A stretch of DNA of 64,000 bases from Amphibacillus jilinensis Y1 (GTDB lineage: Bacteria > Bacillota > Bacilli > Bacillales > Amphibacillaceae): contig NZ_JH976434.1 of assembly GCF_000306965.1 (NCBI RefSeq), forward strand, positions 1,310,357 through 1,374,356. Reading direction: 5' to 3'. Made by a program: the position numbers and the translations under genes. Below are positions 8,971 through 19,791 of the stretch, piece after piece (the first letter of the stretch is position 1; each line of letters opens with the position of its first letter). Below the pieces are notes generated by a model that saw nothing but the letters and a program-made list of their open reading frames with translations, did no database searches and was not told the origin of the DNA.

Positions 8971-9724
8971 TTGCAATCACTTCCTTTGCTAAATCAAGAT
9001 ACACCTCAGCGCCTCTGGATTTGGAATCATAAGTTATAATAGGTTGTCCATAACTTGGTGCCTCACCAAGTCGAACATTTCTAGGAATTATTGATTGGTA
9101 AACTTTATCTTGAAAATACTTTTTTACTTCATCAATGACTTGTAACCCTAGATTTGTTCGAGCATCTAACATCGTTAATAAGACACCTTCTATTTGCAAC
9201 GCCTTATTTAAGTGTTTCTGAACAAGCCTAACTGTATTTAGCAATTGACTCAAACCTTCAAGTGCATAATATTCACATTGCACCGGTATTAAAACGCTGT
9301 CTGCCGCTGTTAATGAATTTAAAGTTAGCAAACCCAAAGATGGTGGACAATCAATAATAATAAAATCATAGTGCTCTAAGGATGATTCTAAAGCTTTCTT
9401 TAAACGAACCTCTCGAGAAATCGTTGGTACTAATTCGATTTCTGCACCAGCTAATTGTATAGTAGCTGGTACTACATCTAAATGTTCAACTGCTGTAGGA
9501 ACGCACACGTCGGCAGCAACTAAGTCCTCAACTAACACATTATAAATACACTGGTCAATATCTGCTTTATTAACACCTACCCCACTTGTTGCATTTCCTT
9601 GTGGATCAATATCAACAAGTAGTGTTTTATATCCTAAATGTGCTAAGCATGCACTTAAATTAACAGCTGATGTTGTTTTTCCTACGCCGCCTTTCTGATT
9701 AGCTACGGCGATTACTTTTCCCAT
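8951..9724 (-). CDS. parA: ParA/Soj chromosome-partitioning ATPase
   Basis: 257 residues. Deviant Walker A KGGVGKTT at residues 11-18, Walker A' VDIDPQGNAT and Walker B-like IIIDCPPSLGLL. Dynamic DNA-binding ATPase that partners ParB and also modulates DnaA in Bacillus. First gene of parA-parB; the noc gene lies upstream in the same direction, separated by a terminator. Confidence 0.97.
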   Translation of the reverse strand: MGKVIAVANQKGGVGKTTSAVNLSACLAHLGYKTLLVDIDPQGNATSGVGVNKADIDQCIYNVLVEDLVAADVCVPTAVEHLDVVPATIQLAGAEIELVPTISREVRLKKALESSLEHYDFIIIDCPPSLGLLTLNSLTAADSVLIPVQCEYYALEGLSQLLNTVRLVQKHLNKALQIEGVLLTMLDARTNLGLQVIDEVKKYFQDKVYQSIIPRNVRLGEAPSYGQPIITYDSKSRGAEVYLDLAKEVIANGERVR

Positions 9725-9898
9725 CGTGTCACCTACCTAGTCTAAAACTCTATCACATCTATTCTATCATTTTTTTTCAAAATAAACATCGTAAATTGTC
9801 CAGATATTTTATCGTTTTATATAAATGATGCTTTTTTAAAAACTCAAGTGGCTGCAATAACCGAAAAAACAGCGTATTTCAATGTAAAGTCCCATGAA

Positions 9899-9953
9899 TA
9901 AAAAAACGAATCCACTGACAGTGGTTTTAAACTGTCGAAGACTCGTTCTCTTT
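9899..9953 (-). terminator. Terminator downstream of noc
   Basis: Hairpin with paired ends AACGA/TCGTT and inner GACAGT/ACTGTC, followed on the minus strand by a run of T. Positioned 20-70 bp after the noc stop. Confidence 0.75.
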
Positions 9954-9973
9954 AAGTTACTAAATCAGATTAA

Positions 9974-10828
9974 TTACTTATTTTTAGCTATTTTTATCGT
10001 GATCTGGTAATACTCATCCATATCCTGCTCATCTGTTTCCAGCTTAACACCTGTATCGGAAACCATATCAAGTGATTGACGAATGGTATTCATTGCAATC
10101 CTCATATCTTTATTAAAACCTTTTAGTCTTGGTTTCTTTTGCTTCACAGGTGTTTGCATCATTTTCTCAATACGTTCTTCTGTTTGCTTAACATTAAGTT
10201 GCTTTTCTATAACTTCTTGTAAAAGTTGTTCTTGCTTGTCTTGATTTTTTAAAACGATTAAAGCTCTTGCGTGTCTTTCTGTAATAGATTTATTTAAAAT
10301 TGCTTGTTGCACAGACTCTGGGAGCTTTAATAAACGCATCTTATTTGCTATCGTTGATTGACTTTTACCTAATCGTTGAGCTAGTGCTTCTTGAGTTAGC
10401 TCATGAATCGTTAACAAACGCTCATAAGCTTTTGCTTCCTCAATAACTGTTAGTTCTTCACGTTGTAGATTTTCTATAAGTGCAACTGAAGCTGTTTCTT
10501 TATCATTCATATTACGGATAATAGCAGGAACAGTTTCCCATCCTAATGTATTAACAGCTCGATATCGTCTCTCTCCAGCGATGATTTCATAACGTTTATC
10601 ACCGTCTTCTATTTCTCGCACAACAATCGGTTGTATCATTCCATGCGTATGAATCGTTTGAGCAAGTTCATCAATTTTCTCCTCATTAAAAATCGTTCGC
10701 GGCTGATAGCGATTAGGTAAAATCTCCGAAACAGGAATATGAACGACTTCTCCTTGATTATAAACCTCTTCTTCAAACGATTGCTCTTTATCACCCATTC
10801 CAAATATACGACTAAATGGAGGTAACAA
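9974..10828 (-). CDS. noc: Noc, nucleoid occlusion protein (ParB-like CTPase)
   Basis: About 284 residues. I place the start at the TTG at 10828: it gives [16 protein letters not shown], aligning with the short amphipathic membrane-targeting N-terminus of Bacillus Noc, and AAGGTGG lies 8 nt upstream; GTG codons at 10840 and 10837 are alternatives with poorer spacing. ParB-type core has [18 protein letters not shown] and the [22 protein letters not shown]. Noc binds its own sites, moves to the membrane with CTP and blocks FtsZ over DNA. I did not spot its consensus ATTTCCCGGGAAAT in this window. Confidence 0.93.
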   Translation of the reverse strand: MLPPFSRIFGMGDKEQSFEEEVYNQGEVVHIPVSEILPNRYQPRTIFNEEKIDELAQTIHTHGMIQPIVVREIEDGDKRYEIIAGERRYRAVNTLGWETVPAIIRNMNDKETASVALIENLQREELTVIEEAKAYERLLTIHELTQEALAQRLGKSQSTIANKMRLLKLPESVQQAILNKSITERHARALIVLKNQDKQEQLLQEVIEKQLNVKQTEERIEKMMQTPVKQKKPRLKGFNKDMRIAMNTIRQSLDMVSDTGVKLETDEQDMDEYYQITIKIAKNK

Positions 10829-10922
10829 TAAAAACACCACCTTTTCTTCCGAAATCCCTTCTTACATTGAAAAAAATTATTCACTTGTCCTTAACAACTT
10901 ATATGCTTATAACGCGTAAGTC

Positions 10923-10958
10923 GGAATTAAAATGTTTCACGTGAAACATTTTAATTCC
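10923..10958. promoter_or_regulatory. parS site within a 36-bp perfect palindrome
   Basis: Core TGTTTCACGTGAAACA at 10933-10948. The symmetry continues outward through ATTTTAATTCC on both sides, giving arms of 18 bp. Lies between rsmG and noc. Confidence 0.92.
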
Positions 10959-11084
10959 ACACGACTCGTTTAAACAAAATTATCCCATGACTAATATACT
11001 TCTACTATTCTACCATATAATCCTTCTATTTCGTAAAGGATTATATGAAAATATTATCTGAAGGCATTCATATCTATCCCACTA

Positions 11085-11801
11085 TCATGTAAGTGGTGAT
11101 TTCGCTGGTGTTCCCGGCTTTCTTGGATAGCGCTTAGGTGTCTTTTTTTTCTTATCAATACAAACAATATGGCGCTCCCCTTGATCGTTTGGTAAATGAA
11201 ATGAATATAAATTGTTCAATACCCCACCTAAAAGTTCAATTGCTGCATCAGCTTCTTTTAACTCTAGCTCGGCATTTGGACCTTTCATTGCCACAAACTT
11301 TCCACCCGTTCTAACTAAAGGCAAGCATAGTTCACTTAAGACCGTCATTTTGGCAACAGCTCGGGCTAAAACGAGGTCATACTGATGTCTAAAGTTAGAA
11401 TTTTGAGCAAACAACTCTGCTCGATCATGGTAAAACGCCACACCGCTTAAATCTAATTTCTCAGCCAAATGATTTAAGAAAGTAATCCGTTTCTTTAATG
11501 AATCCACGATGGTTACATTTAGATGTGGAAAGCATATTTTTAAAGGTATACTAGGAAATCCGGCCCCTGCACCAACATCACATATCGATAATGACTGCGT
11601 GAAATCTATATAAAAGCTTGCTGTAATCGAATCATAGAAATGCTTTAAATAAACTTCAGTTTCCTCAGTTATAGCAGTTAAGTTTATCTTTTCATTCCAT
11701 TCTACCAATGTCTGATAATACGTCTGAAACTGCTGTATCTGCTTATCTGATAACATGATGCCTTTTTCTTCAAGTTTATTAATAAATGTGTCAATATTCA
11801 T
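11085..11801 (-). CDS. rsmG: 16S rRNA (guanine-N7)-methyltransferase RsmG
   Basis: 238 residues from the ATG at 11801 ([15 protein letters not shown]), which has AAGGGAA 7 nt upstream; an in-frame ATG at 11822 would add seven residues without a good site. SAM-binding [16 protein letters not shown] and [11 protein letters not shown], then [13 protein letters not shown]. Methylates G527 of 16S rRNA; loss gives low-level streptomycin resistance. Stands 25 bp after mnmG in the mnmE-mnmG-rsmG string. Confidence 0.96.
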   Translation of the reverse strand: MNIDTFINKLEEKGIMLSDKQIQQFQTYYQTLVEWNEKINLTAITEETEVYLKHFYDSITASFYIDFTQSLSICDVGAGAGFPSIPLKICFPHLNVTIVDSLKKRITFLNHLAEKLDLSGVAFYHDRAELFAQNSNFRHQYDLVLARAVAKMTVLSELCLPLVRTGGKFVAMKGPNAELELKEADAAIELLGGVLNNLYSFHLPNDQGERHIVCIDKKKKTPKRYPRKPGTPAKSPLT

Positions 11802-11825
11802 AGTTAATTCCCTTCTTAACATAGA

Positions 11826-13730
11826 CTAAGCTTGACGTTCAACTTCACTCGTCCGCTTCGCTATTTGACCTTGTTCAATATAAACAAGTAAAATCGAAAC
11901 GTCGGCAGGATTAACACCTGAAATTCGAGAAGCTTGACCAACAGATAGTGGACGCACCTTCTTAAGTTTCTGTTTTGCCTCTGTCGCTAACCCACTAATC
12001 GCATCATAATCAATATTTTCTGGAATTACTTTGTTTTCCATTTTTTTCATTCTGTCAACTTGTTGGTTTGATTTATCAATATAACCTTGGTATTTCACTT
12101 GGATTTCCACTTGCTCTTCAACTTCTTCTGGCAGTGTAACATCGGCAGGTACCAAACGTTTAATTAACTGATAACTTACTTCTGGACGCTTAAGCAAGTC
12201 TAATGCTTTAATGGGTTCCTTCAATCCTGTTCCACCTGCTTCATTCAATAGTTGGTCAATTTGGGAAGAAGGTTTAATCGTTTGTTTAGCTAATCGTTTC
12301 TTTTCTTGTTCAATAAGTGCTACTTTACCTTGAAAAGCTTGATAGCGCTCCTCATTAATTAAGCCTAATTGATAGGCTTTGTCTGTCAAACGAATATCTG
12401 CATTATCATGACGTAACAACAAACGATATTCAGCACGTGAGGTAAGAAGACGGTATGGCTCATTTGTCCCCTTCGTCACAAGGTCATCGATTAACACACC
12501 AATATAAGCTTGTGATCGATCAAGAATTAGCGATTCAACCTCTAGAGCACGGGCCGCAGCATTAATTCCAGCCATTAACCCTTGACCAGCAGCTTCTTCA
12601 TAACCGGATGTGCCATTAATTTGCCCTGCAGTAAATAAGCCAGGGACATTCTTTACTTCAAGCGTTGGCCATAACTGTGTGGGGACGACACTATCGTACT
12701 CAATCGCATAACCCGAACGCATAATCTCTGCTGCTTCTAAACCTTCAATTGACCGTAACATCTCGTGTTGGACAGATTCCGGTAATGAAGTGGAGAACCC
12801 TTGCACGTAAACCTCTTCAGTATTTCTACCTTCTGGCTCTAAGAAGATTTGATGACGTGGTTTATCATGAAATCGAACCACTTTATCTTCAATTGAGGGA
12901 CAATAACGTGGGCCTGTCCCTTTAATCATGCCCGAATACATGGCGGATAATGCTAAATTATCATCAATAATTTGGTGTGTCTTCTCATTTGTATATGTTA
13001 ACCAGCACGGTATTTGATCGACAATCGCTTCTGTTGTTTCATAAGAGAAATGACTAGGTTTATCATCACCAGGCTGAATTTCAGTTTTACTATAATCAAT
13101 GGTATTAGCATTGACACGAGGTGGTGTACCTGTTTTAAAACGAACAAGCTCAAAACCAAGCTCCTCTAAATGCTCAGAAAGTTTAACAGATGGACGTTGA
13201 TTATTAGGACCACTTTGATACGATAAGTCTCCAATAATAACGCTACCTCTCATAAATGTGCCTGTCGTAATAATGACAGATTTCGCATAATAAGCAGCGT
13301 TTGTTTCCGTTAGTACCCCTTTACAAACACCCTCTTCAATAATCAGTCTTTCCACCATTGCTTGACGAATCGTTAAGTTTTCTAACTTTTCTAATTGATA
13401 TTTCATTTCTTGAATATATAAAGGTTTGTCAGCTTGAGCACGCAAGGCACGAACTGCTGGACCTTTTCCGGTATTTAACATACGCATTTGAATATATGTT
13501 TTATCAATCACTTTACCCATTAACCCACCAAGTGCGTCAATTTCACGGACAACTACCCCTTTTGCAGGGCCACCTATTGATGGATTACATGGCATAAAGG
13601 CAATCATATCTAAATTCAATGTAAGCATTAACGTTTTGGCACCGCGCTTAACCGCAGCATTAGCTGCCTCAACGCCAGCATGACCCGCCCCGATAACAAT
13701 CACATCGAAATGACCTGCATTATAGACCAT
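11826..13730 (-). CDS. mnmG: MnmG (GidA), tRNA wobble-uridine modification FAD enzyme
   Basis: 634 residues. FAD-binding [10 protein letters not shown] near residue 13, [11 protein letters not shown], and the C-terminal [24 protein letters not shown] region that contacts MnmE. With MnmE forms the complex that installs the 5-carboxymethylaminomethyl group at U34 of tRNA, using methylenetetrahydrofolate, FAD, NADH and GTP. ATG at 13730 follows AAGGAG. Follows mnmE by 25 bp. Confidence 0.98.
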   Translation of the reverse strand: MVYNAGHFDVIVIGAGHAGVEAANAAVKRGAKTLMLTLNLDMIAFMPCNPSIGGPAKGVVVREIDALGGLMGKVIDKTYIQMRMLNTGKGPAVRALRAQADKPLYIQEMKYQLEKLENLTIRQAMVERLIIEEGVCKGVLTETNAAYYAKSVIITTGTFMRGSVIIGDLSYQSGPNNQRPSVKLSEHLEELGFELVRFKTGTPPRVNANTIDYSKTEIQPGDDKPSHFSYETTEAIVDQIPCWLTYTNEKTHQIIDDNLALSAMYSGMIKGTGPRYCPSIEDKVVRFHDKPRHQIFLEPEGRNTEEVYVQGFSTSLPESVQHEMLRSIEGLEAAEIMRSGYAIEYDSVVPTQLWPTLEVKNVPGLFTAGQINGTSGYEEAAGQGLMAGINAAARALEVESLILDRSQAYIGVLIDDLVTKGTNEPYRLLTSRAEYRLLLRHDNADIRLTDKAYQLGLINEERYQAFQGKVALIEQEKKRLAKQTIKPSSQIDQLLNEAGGTGLKEPIKALDLLKRPEVSYQLIKRLVPADVTLPEEVEEQVEIQVKYQGYIDKSNQQVDRMKKMENKVIPENIDYDAISGLATEAKQKLKKVRPLSVGQASRISGVNPADVSILLVYIEQGQIAKRTSEVERQA

Positions 13731-13755
13731 CTTTATCGCTCCTTTTCTTTTTTAC

Positions 13756-15132
13756 TTATTTCCCTAAACAAAACTGTGAAAATAGTTGATCAATTAAGCT
13801 ATCTTGAACCGTATCGCCGACAATCTCACCTAACAATTCCCAAGTCCTTGTTACATCAATTTGTATTAAATCGATCGGCATGTCAGCATGAATTGCAGAC
13901 GTTGCATCTTCTAATGTAGCTAGTGCTTGTTTTAGCAATTGAATATGTCTTACATTAGAAACATAAGATAAATCATCAGATTCAATTTGCCCTGCAAAGA
14001 ATAAACGGGCAATGGCTTCTTCTAATTGATCAATTCCTTGCTCTTCTAAAAGTGACATGTTAACAATCGCATGATCTTTCGCTAGATCCGCAACTTGATC
14101 AAGGTCAATTTTGTTCGGAAGGTCTGTCTTATTGACCAATATAATAACATCTAAATCCTTAACTAATTCAAACAATTGACGGTCCTGTTCCGTAAGCGAT
14201 TCATTAAAATTTAGAACAAGTAAAACTAAGTCAGCTTCTTTTAAAACTTGTCTTGAGCGCTCTACCCCGATTTTCTCTACGATATCTTCCGTATCACGGA
14301 TCCCTGCTGTATCAACTAATCGCAATGGAACACCTCGAACATTTACATATTCCTCAATAACATCACGTGTTGTTCCTGGTATGTCAGTTACAATCGCCTT
14401 ATTCTCTTGGACAAGAGCATTCATAAGTGAAGACTTTCCAACATTCGGTCGTCCAATGATTGCGGTTGAAATACCTTCCCTTAAAATTTTACCTTGTCTC
14501 GCCATTGCTAATAAACGCTCAATCTCCTGATAAACAAGCTTGGTTTTCTCTAACATTATATTTTTTGTCATTTCTTCCACGTCATCATACTCTGGGTAAT
14601 CAATATTGACTTCCACATGAGCAACCGTCTCAATTAATTCCTGACGTAATCGCTTGATTAACTTTGATAATTTACCATCAAGTTGTTTTACTGCCACACC
14701 CATCGCTTTATCTGTTTTAGCTCGAATTAAATCCATCACCGCTTCTGCTTGTGATAAATCAATACGTCCATTTAGAAAAGCCCGCTTTGTAAATTCACCA
14801 GGTTCTGCTAAACGCGCACCTAGTTGAAGGCTCATTTCTAATAGGCGATTAACAGATGCTAAGCCACCATGGCAATTTATTTCAACAACATTTTCCCTAG
14901 TAAATGTTTTGGGTGCTTGCATCACACTTACCATTACTTCTTCAATCATTGTTTTACTATCTGGATCAATGATTTTACCGTAATGTATGGTATGGCTATC
15001 AACTGTATTTAAATCCTTGCCTTCAAACATTTGATTAACGATATCAATCGCTTGATCTCCACTCAGGCGAACAATCGCAATCGCTCCTTCTCCAATTGGA
15101 GTAGAAATCGCAGCTATCGTATCTAAATCCAT
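13756..15132 (-). CDS. mnmE: MnmE (TrmE), tRNA-modification GTPase
   Basis: 458 residues from the ATG at 15132 ([25 protein letters not shown]); GGAGG lies 8 nt upstream, whereas in-frame ATGs at 15153 and 15138 lack spacing. Folate-binding N-terminal domain, G domain with [17 protein letters not shown] and NKTD, and the C-terminal catalytic-type FCLGK ending with the conserved cysteine. Partner of MnmG. The upstream 375-bp gap holds a DnaA-box cluster and the jag terminator. Confidence 0.98.
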   Translation of the reverse strand: MDLDTIAAISTPIGEGAIAIVRLSGDQAIDIVNQMFEGKDLNTVDSHTIHYGKIIDPDSKTMIEEVMVSVMQAPKTFTRENVVEINCHGGLASVNRLLEMSLQLGARLAEPGEFTKRAFLNGRIDLSQAEAVMDLIRAKTDKAMGVAVKQLDGKLSKLIKRLRQELIETVAHVEVNIDYPEYDDVEEMTKNIMLEKTKLVYQEIERLLAMARQGKILREGISTAIIGRPNVGKSSLMNALVQENKAIVTDIPGTTRDVIEEYVNVRGVPLRLVDTAGIRDTEDIVEKIGVERSRQVLKEADLVLLVLNFNESLTEQDRQLFELVKDLDVIILVNKTDLPNKIDLDQVADLAKDHAIVNMSLLEEQGIDQLEEAIARLFFAGQIESDDLSYVSNVRHIQLLKQALATLEDATSAIHADMPIDLIQIDVTRTWELLGEIVGDTVQDSLIDQLFSQFCLGK

Positions 15133-15250
15133 TCTCATCACCTCCACTATCATTTTTTCCTTATTTATATAAAAAATGTGAACTTATTTTGAATTACTGT
15201 CACTAACTTAATAGAATACCATATATCCTACTCAAAAAGAAAGGATTAAA

Positions 15251-15344
15251 TTATACACAAGTGGATAACTTTTTCACTAAGCCGCATAGGACATCGATTT
15301 ATTGTGGATAACCGCTCTTCTTTAACAATCCCAACTTATCCACA
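15251..15344. promoter_or_regulatory. DnaA-box cluster between jag and mnmE
   Basis: Four boxes within 94 bp: TTATACACA (15251-15259), AGTGGATAA (15260-15268, one mismatch), TGTGGATAA (15303-15311) and TTATCCACA (15336-15344). It lies about 2.5 kb from the main origin boxes, outside the expected rpmH-dnaA-dnaN intervals. Could titrate DnaA or regulate mnmE. Confidence 0.7.
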
Positions 15345-15426
15345 GGGGCTCATTTTAGTTTCGCTTAAATGTCAGTGAGAGGCAAACAGAACGGGAAAAA
15401 CAGGGCCGGCAAGATGAGTAATCGCA

Positions 15427-15468
15427 AAAAAAAGTTCCAAGCAATAAGGTTTGCTTGGAACTTTTTTT
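15427..15468 (-). terminator. Terminator after jag
   Basis: Hairpin AAAGTTCCAAGCA / TGCTTGGAACTTT with A/T runs on both sides, 40-80 bp beyond the jag stop; it ends the rnpA-yidC-jag transcript and is symmetric enough to act in both directions. Confidence 0.85.
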
Positions 15469-15508
15469 ATTTGCGGCTAGTTATGGCCCAGCCCCATTTC
15501 TAAATGGA

Positions 15509-16126
15509 TTACAGTGCTCGAATAACGACATGGCGGTTAGGTTCTGTACCGTCAGAACATGTTTCCACTTGCTGATTATCCTGTAACGCACTATGAATAA
15601 TTTTACGTTCAGACGAAGGCATCGGTTCTAATGCCACGTCTTTATTAATTTTTATTGCTTTATCCGCTAAACGATGAGCTAACTGCTCAAGCGTTATTCG
15701 GCGTCTATTTCGATAACCTTCTGCATCAATAACAATACGAAAATGTTCTGAAGAAATACGATTAATCATAACTTGAACCAAATGCTGTATAGCATTTAGA
15801 GTCTGACCACGCTTCCCAATGATCATTGCAATTTTATGACCCGACAAATCAAAATATATTTGCTTTCCTTCTCGTTTCACCGTAATGGCTACATCTTCAG
15901 AAAACGCGGTGGCAATTTCCTTCAGATAAGTAACCGCTTGATCAATAGGATCTTCTTTAATTGATACTTTAACGATCGCTCGTTTCGCACCAAAAATACC
16001 AAACATACCTTTCTTGCCTTCATCAATAATTTCAATATTAACTTGGTCCTCTGTGGTGTTAAGTTGCTGTATAGCTGATTGGACCGCATCTTTGACAGTT
16101 TGTCCAGAAGCAGTTACCTGTTTCAC
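15509..16126 (-). CDS. jag: Jag/KhpB RNA-binding protein
   Basis: 205 residues with the three expected domains: Jag-N (MKQVTASGQTVKDAVQSA, residues 1-50), a KH domain with IGKRGQTLNAIQHL, and R3H near EPMPSSERKIIHSAL. Binds RNA, associates with KhpA and the SpoIIIJ insertase in Bacillus and affects cell elongation and division. Two bases separate it from yidC, so they are cotranscribed. Confidence 0.96.
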   Translation of the reverse strand: MKQVTASGQTVKDAVQSAIQQLNTTEDQVNIEIIDEGKKGMFGIFGAKRAIVKVSIKEDPIDQAVTYLKEIATAFSEDVAITVKREGKQIYFDLSGHKIAMIIGKRGQTLNAIQHLVQVMINRISSEHFRIVIDAEGYRNRRRITLEQLAHRLADKAIKINKDVALEPMPSSERKIIHSALQDNQQVETCSDGTEPNRHVVIRAL

Positions 16127-16128
16127 TT

Positions 16129-16902
16129 TTATTTTCCTCCCGCTGTTTGTTGAAATTTAAACGGTTTTCGAATAAAAATTGTCTGTAATACCATAAAGAC
16201 GTTACCTACAACCCAGTACAATGCTAAAGCTGCAGGGAAGAACATCGACATAACCCCAATCATAATTGGCATCATATAAAGCATCATCGTCATTTGAGGA
16301 TTTCCTGCATTTTGTGTAGCATTTGTTCCTGCCATCGTTAGTTTTTGCTGTAAGAATGTCGCACCAGCAGCAACAATTGGTAAAATGTAAAACGGATCTG
16401 ATTGAGATAACTCAAACCAGAGGAAGCTACCCTCTTGTAAACCAGGTGTACGCATAATCGATTGATATAATCCAATTAATATTGGCATTTGAACAAATAT
16501 CGGTAAACAACCTGCCATTGGATTAACATTATTCTGTTGGAACAACTTCATCGTTTCTTCTTGCAATTTCTGTTGTGTTTGTGCATCTTTAGAACTGTAT
16601 TTTTCTTTCAATTCTTTTAACTGCGGTTGTATTTCTTGCATCGCTTTAGAACTTTTTAATTGCTTTACATTCAATGGAACAAGGAGTAATCTGAAAAATA
16701 ACGTTACGATAATAATCGCTATTCCAAAGTTTCCATTGAAAAAATTAGCTACATTAATAATTAACCAAGACAATGGAAAAACAAAATATGAATCCCAGAA
16801 ACCTTCACTTTCAGCTGTAATGGGTTCATTGACATTACCACATCCTGATAAAAGTAGTACTAAACCTAATAAGGCCACGACAATTAAGACCTTTTTGCGC
16901 AT
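16129..16902 (-). CDS. yidC: YidC/SpoIIIJ membrane-protein insertase (lipoprotein)
   Basis: 257 residues from the ATG at 16902, which has AAGGAGG 6 nt upstream. Signal peptide with lipobox LLLSGCGN, then five membrane segments; PMAGCLPIFVQMPILIGLY and the ALALYWVVGNVF block are hallmark YidC/Oxa1 sequences. Inserts membrane proteins with or without Sec; the SpoIIIJ paralogue in Bacillus is also needed for SpoIIIA channel function in sporulation. Gene order rpmH-rnpA-yidC-jag is universal. Confidence 0.97.
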   Translation of the reverse strand: MRKKVLIVVALLGLVLLLSGCGNVNEPITAESEGFWDSYFVFPLSWLIINVANFFNGNFGIAIIIVTLFFRLLLVPLNVKQLKSSKAMQEIQPQLKELKEKYSSKDAQTQQKLQEETMKLFQQNNVNPMAGCLPIFVQMPILIGLYQSIMRTPGLQEGSFLWFELSQSDPFYILPIVAAGATFLQQKLTMAGTNATQNAGNPQMTMMLYMMPIMIGVMSMFFPAALALYWVVGNVFMVLQTIFIRKPFKFQQTAGGK

Positions 16903-17036
16903 GATCTTCCTCCTTAACATCCATTCATCGATCTGTATATGTAAAACTCAACTGTTATTTTATCACTATCTTCACTTTAATACTACAATCTTTATTAAAG
17001 TCATTTTATAAATTGGGAATAGCCACTTCAAATCGA

Positions 17037-17378
17037 TTATTTCTTTAGTAAATGGGATTTAAATAACACATGAGTTAGACTTTTTTTGGTTTGATGAAAA
17101 TCGATATCTTTTGTTGCCACTCTAGCAATAACGACATAATCATACTCGGGTTCGATTTGGTGCTCAAGCTCAAGAAACGCTTGCCGCAGATAACGCTTAA
17201 CGCGATTGCGAACCACAGCATTACCGACTTTTTTTGAAACAGAAAGACCAACTTTTATATGGGATTGGTCTTTCTTTTGAAGATAATACAGTACCAATTG
17301 ACGATTAGCAAATGATTTTCCATGTTTAAAGACGTTTTGGAAATCTTCATTTTTTTTTAATCGATAACTTTTTTTCAT
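17037..17378 (-). CDS. rnpA: Ribonuclease P protein component
   Basis: 113 residues. Contains [14 protein letters not shown] and the RNR signature [18 protein letters not shown] that binds the P RNA. Processes the 5' end of tRNA precursors. Between rpmH and yidC as usual. A hairpin with T run in front of it, right after rpmH, may reduce rnpA transcription relative to rpmH. Confidence 0.97.
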   Translation of the reverse strand: MKKSYRLKKNEDFQNVFKHGKSFANRQLVLYYLQKKDQSHIKVGLSVSKKVGNAVVRNRVKRYLRQAFLELEHQIEPEYDYVVIARVATKDIDFHQTKKSLTHVLFKSHLLKK

Positions 17379-17563
17379 GTACTGTTACCTCCAAATCTAC
17401 AAATAATCTGCTTTCTCTATCTATACATGTTAACCATTTCACTTTAAACAAAACCTTCATTACGCCCCAGCGATCTATTCACTTAGGATATACATTAACG
17501 TTTTAAAAATGCCTTGTCACATCATTATTTCATACTGACACTTTCCTTAAATAATGTGGAAAA

Positions 17564-17586
17564 AAGACCACTGACAATTTCAGTGG
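17564..17586 (-). terminator. Hairpin with T run between rpmH and rnpA (attenuating terminator)
   Basis: CCACTGA / TCAGTGG stem with a five-base loop directly after the rpmH stop, then TCTTTTTT on the minus strand. Would set the high rpmH to low rnpA ratio. Confidence 0.75.
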
Positions 17587-17587
17587 C

Positions 17588-17752
<165 letters not shown>

Positions 17753-17867
17753 TCACTATTGAGACAATCCTGTTCATTATACGTAATAACAACAGTACCT
17801 GTCAACAATAAATCGGGGAAACAACCGATTAGACAAATAAAAATTTTAAAAAAGAAATCGAAATAAC

Positions 17868-18204
17868 TTATCCACACGGCTTGTTAATGATACATGACAA
17901 GATTTTATTATCCACACAATTTATCGACAAATAAACCACAAATTCAATGCTTGTGGATGAAAAAAGTAAACATGTACAAGGATATGTGGATAACTGTCGA
18001 AACACCTTGCATTCTTGCTCTTTTTTTGATATTATTACTGTGCTTAATTGTTTAAAACTGTGTGAAGTAGCTAAACATATCCACAGTCGGTGGATAACCT
18101 GTGGACATTTATACACATACTTGTCTATTAACTTATTAACATGTCTGTGTATAAATTGAATAATTGTTCTTTTTTATTGCTATGATCCTTTTTTAATATC
18201 CACA
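17868..18204. other. oriC, upstream DnaA-box region (rpmH-dnaA interval)
   Basis: Perfect DnaA boxes at 17868-17876, 17908-17916 (TTATCCACA) and 17985-17993 (TGTGGATAA); variant boxes TTATCGACA 17921-17929, TGTGGATGA 17952-17960, ATATCCACA 18077-18085, GGTGGATAA 18089-18097, TTATACACA 18109-18117, TGTGTATAA 18146-18154, ATATCCACA 18196-18204. AT-rich, no gene. Corresponds to incA/incB of the bipartite Bacillus origin and should also carry the dnaA promoter. Confidence 0.92.
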
Positions 18205-18213
18205 ATCAAACTT

Positions 18214-18258
18214 AACCTTTCGATCTATTTTGCTAAAATAGATTGCGAGAGGTTTTTT
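18214..18258 (+). terminator. Intrinsic-terminator-like hairpin in the dnaA leader
   Basis: AACCTTTCGATCTATTTT pairs with AAAATAGATTGCGAGAGGTT (a two-base bulge and one mismatch), loop GCT, followed by TTTTTT on the plus strand. It ends about 47 bp before the dnaA ATG. A TATAAT at 18280-18285 could be a -10 element downstream of it, though its -35 is poor. Confidence 0.7.
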
Positions 18259-18304
18259 ATATCTTTAATGGCGTTTAGCTATAATTTGAGAAAGGGGCCT
18301 ATCG

Positions 18305-19657
18305 ATGGAAAATATCGAAGAGTTATGGGCAAGTACATTATTAGCCATCAAAGAAAAGGTTAGTAAACCTAGTTTTGATACATGGCTAAGGAATACAAAT
18401 GCCGATAGCATTACTGATGATACCTTAGTTATCTCTGCTCCAAATGAATTTGCAAGAGACTGGCTAGAAAATAGGTACAGCAATCTTATTTCTGATGCTA
18501 TTTTTGAAGTAACAGGAGCACAACTTAAAACAAAATTTATTATTCCTGAAAATGAACGTACAACTGATCAAACAGCCAATCAGACACCAAAAGTAGTGCC
18601 AGTTAAAGACCAAGAACAACATGACGCTTCGAAAACGATGTTAAATGACAAATACACCTTTAACACATTCGTTATTGGATCTGGTAATCGATTTGCTCAT
18701 GCTGCTTCATTAGCTGTTGCTGAAGCCCCTGCTAAAGCATACAATCCACTATTTATTTATGGGGGTGTCGGATTAGGAAAAACACACCTCATGCATGCCA
18801 TTGGTCACTATGTGTTAGATCACAATCCCAATGCTAAAGTTGTTTATCTATCATCAGAGAAATTTACCAATGAGTTTATTAACTCTATTCGTGACAATAA
18901 AGCAGAAAATTTTAGAAGTAAGTATCGAAATGTCGATGTCCTATTGATAGATGATATACAATTTTTAGCTGGAAAAGAACAAACCCAAGAGGAATTTTTT
19001 CATACATTTAACACACTGCATGAAGAGAGTAAACAAATTATTATCTCTAGCGATCGACCACCCAAAGAAATACCAACGTTAGAAGATCGTTTACGCTCGC
19101 GTTTCGAGTGGGGATTGATTACAGATATTACACCACCCGATTTAGAAACTCGTATTGCTATATTAAGAAAAAAAGCGAAGGCAGAAGGATTAGATATTCC
19201 TAATGAAGTCATGCTTTATATTGCCAATCAAATTGATACAAATATTAGAGAATTAGAAGGTGCACTTATACGGGTAGTCGCTTACTCATCTTTAATCAAT
19301 CAAGACATCGATGCATCACTGGCTGCTGAAGCATTAAAAGATATTATCCCTAGTGCAAGACCTAAAATGATCACAATAGCTGGTATTCAAGAGCTTGTTG
19401 CTGAAAAATATAATATGAAGTTAGAGGAGTTTGCGGCGAAGAAACGAACGAAATCAGTAGCATTTCCTAGACAAATCGCGATGTATTTATCACGGGAATT
19501 AACCGACTTCTCGTTACCCAAAATTGGCGAAGAATTTGGCGGGCGTGATCATACAACGGTCATTCATGCTCACGAAAAAATATCAAAATTAATAAGTGAT
19601 GACCATTTATTAAATCGAGAAATTGAAGAAATAAAAGAACAGTTGAAAAGTTTATAA
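18305..19657 (+). CDS. dnaA: DnaA, chromosomal replication initiator
   Basis: 450 residues. Domain I (1-80) begins [21 protein letters not shown]; a short linker; AAA+ domain with Walker [10 protein letters not shown] and Walker [12 protein letters not shown]; box-binding domain IV with [15 protein letters not shown] at the C-terminus. Binds DnaA boxes flanking the gene and unwinds the downstream DUE through the DnaA-trio sequence. Start ATG follows GAAAGGGG. Transcribed with dnaN. Confidence 0.99.
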   Translation: MENIEELWASTLLAIKEKVSKPSFDTWLRNTNADSITDDTLVISAPNEFARDWLENRYSNLISDAIFEVTGAQLKTKFIIPENERTTDQTANQTPKVVPVKDQEQHDASKTMLNDKYTFNTFVIGSGNRFAHAASLAVAEAPAKAYNPLFIYGGVGLGKTHLMHAIGHYVLDHNPNAKVVYLSSEKFTNEFINSIRDNKAENFRSKYRNVDVLLIDDIQFLAGKEQTQEEFFHTFNTLHEESKQIIISSDRPPKEIPTLEDRLRSRFEWGLITDITPPDLETRIAILRKKAKAEGLDIPNEVMLYIANQIDTNIRELEGALIRVVAYSSLINQDIDASLAAEALKDIIPSARPKMITIAGIQELVAEKYNMKLEEFAAKKRTKSVAFPRQIAMYLSRELTDFSLPKIGEEFGGRDHTTVIHAHEKISKLISDDHLLNREIEEIKEQLKSL

Positions 19658-19659
19658 GG

Positions 19660-19791
19660 TTATCAACATGTGTATAGTGTGAATAGTCATTCATAGTTAC
19701 ACACATTCTATCCACAGGTGGATAACATTGAGATGATTACTACTTTTATATGTTATCCACATAACCACAAGCCCTATTACTATTACTACTA
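19660..19791. other. oriC, downstream DnaA boxes and DnaA-trio element (dnaA-dnaN interval)
   Basis: Boxes: TTATCAACA 19660-19668, TTACACACA 19697-19705, CTATCCACA 19708-19716, GGTGGATAA 19717-19725, TTATCCACA 19753-19761, and a weak ATAACCACA 19761-19769. After a short GCCC stretch, the complementary strand of 19774-19791 reads 3'-GAT AAT GAT AAT GAT GAT-5', six consecutive DnaA-trios, then an A/T-only DUE to about 19822. The order box, box, GC-rich gap, trios, AT tract matches the basal unwinding system of Bacillus. Confidence 0.9.

Noticed and set aside
17868..18159. Reading frames of 70-82 codons on both strands
   Set aside because: They run through the oriC DnaA-box region and lack ribosome sites.
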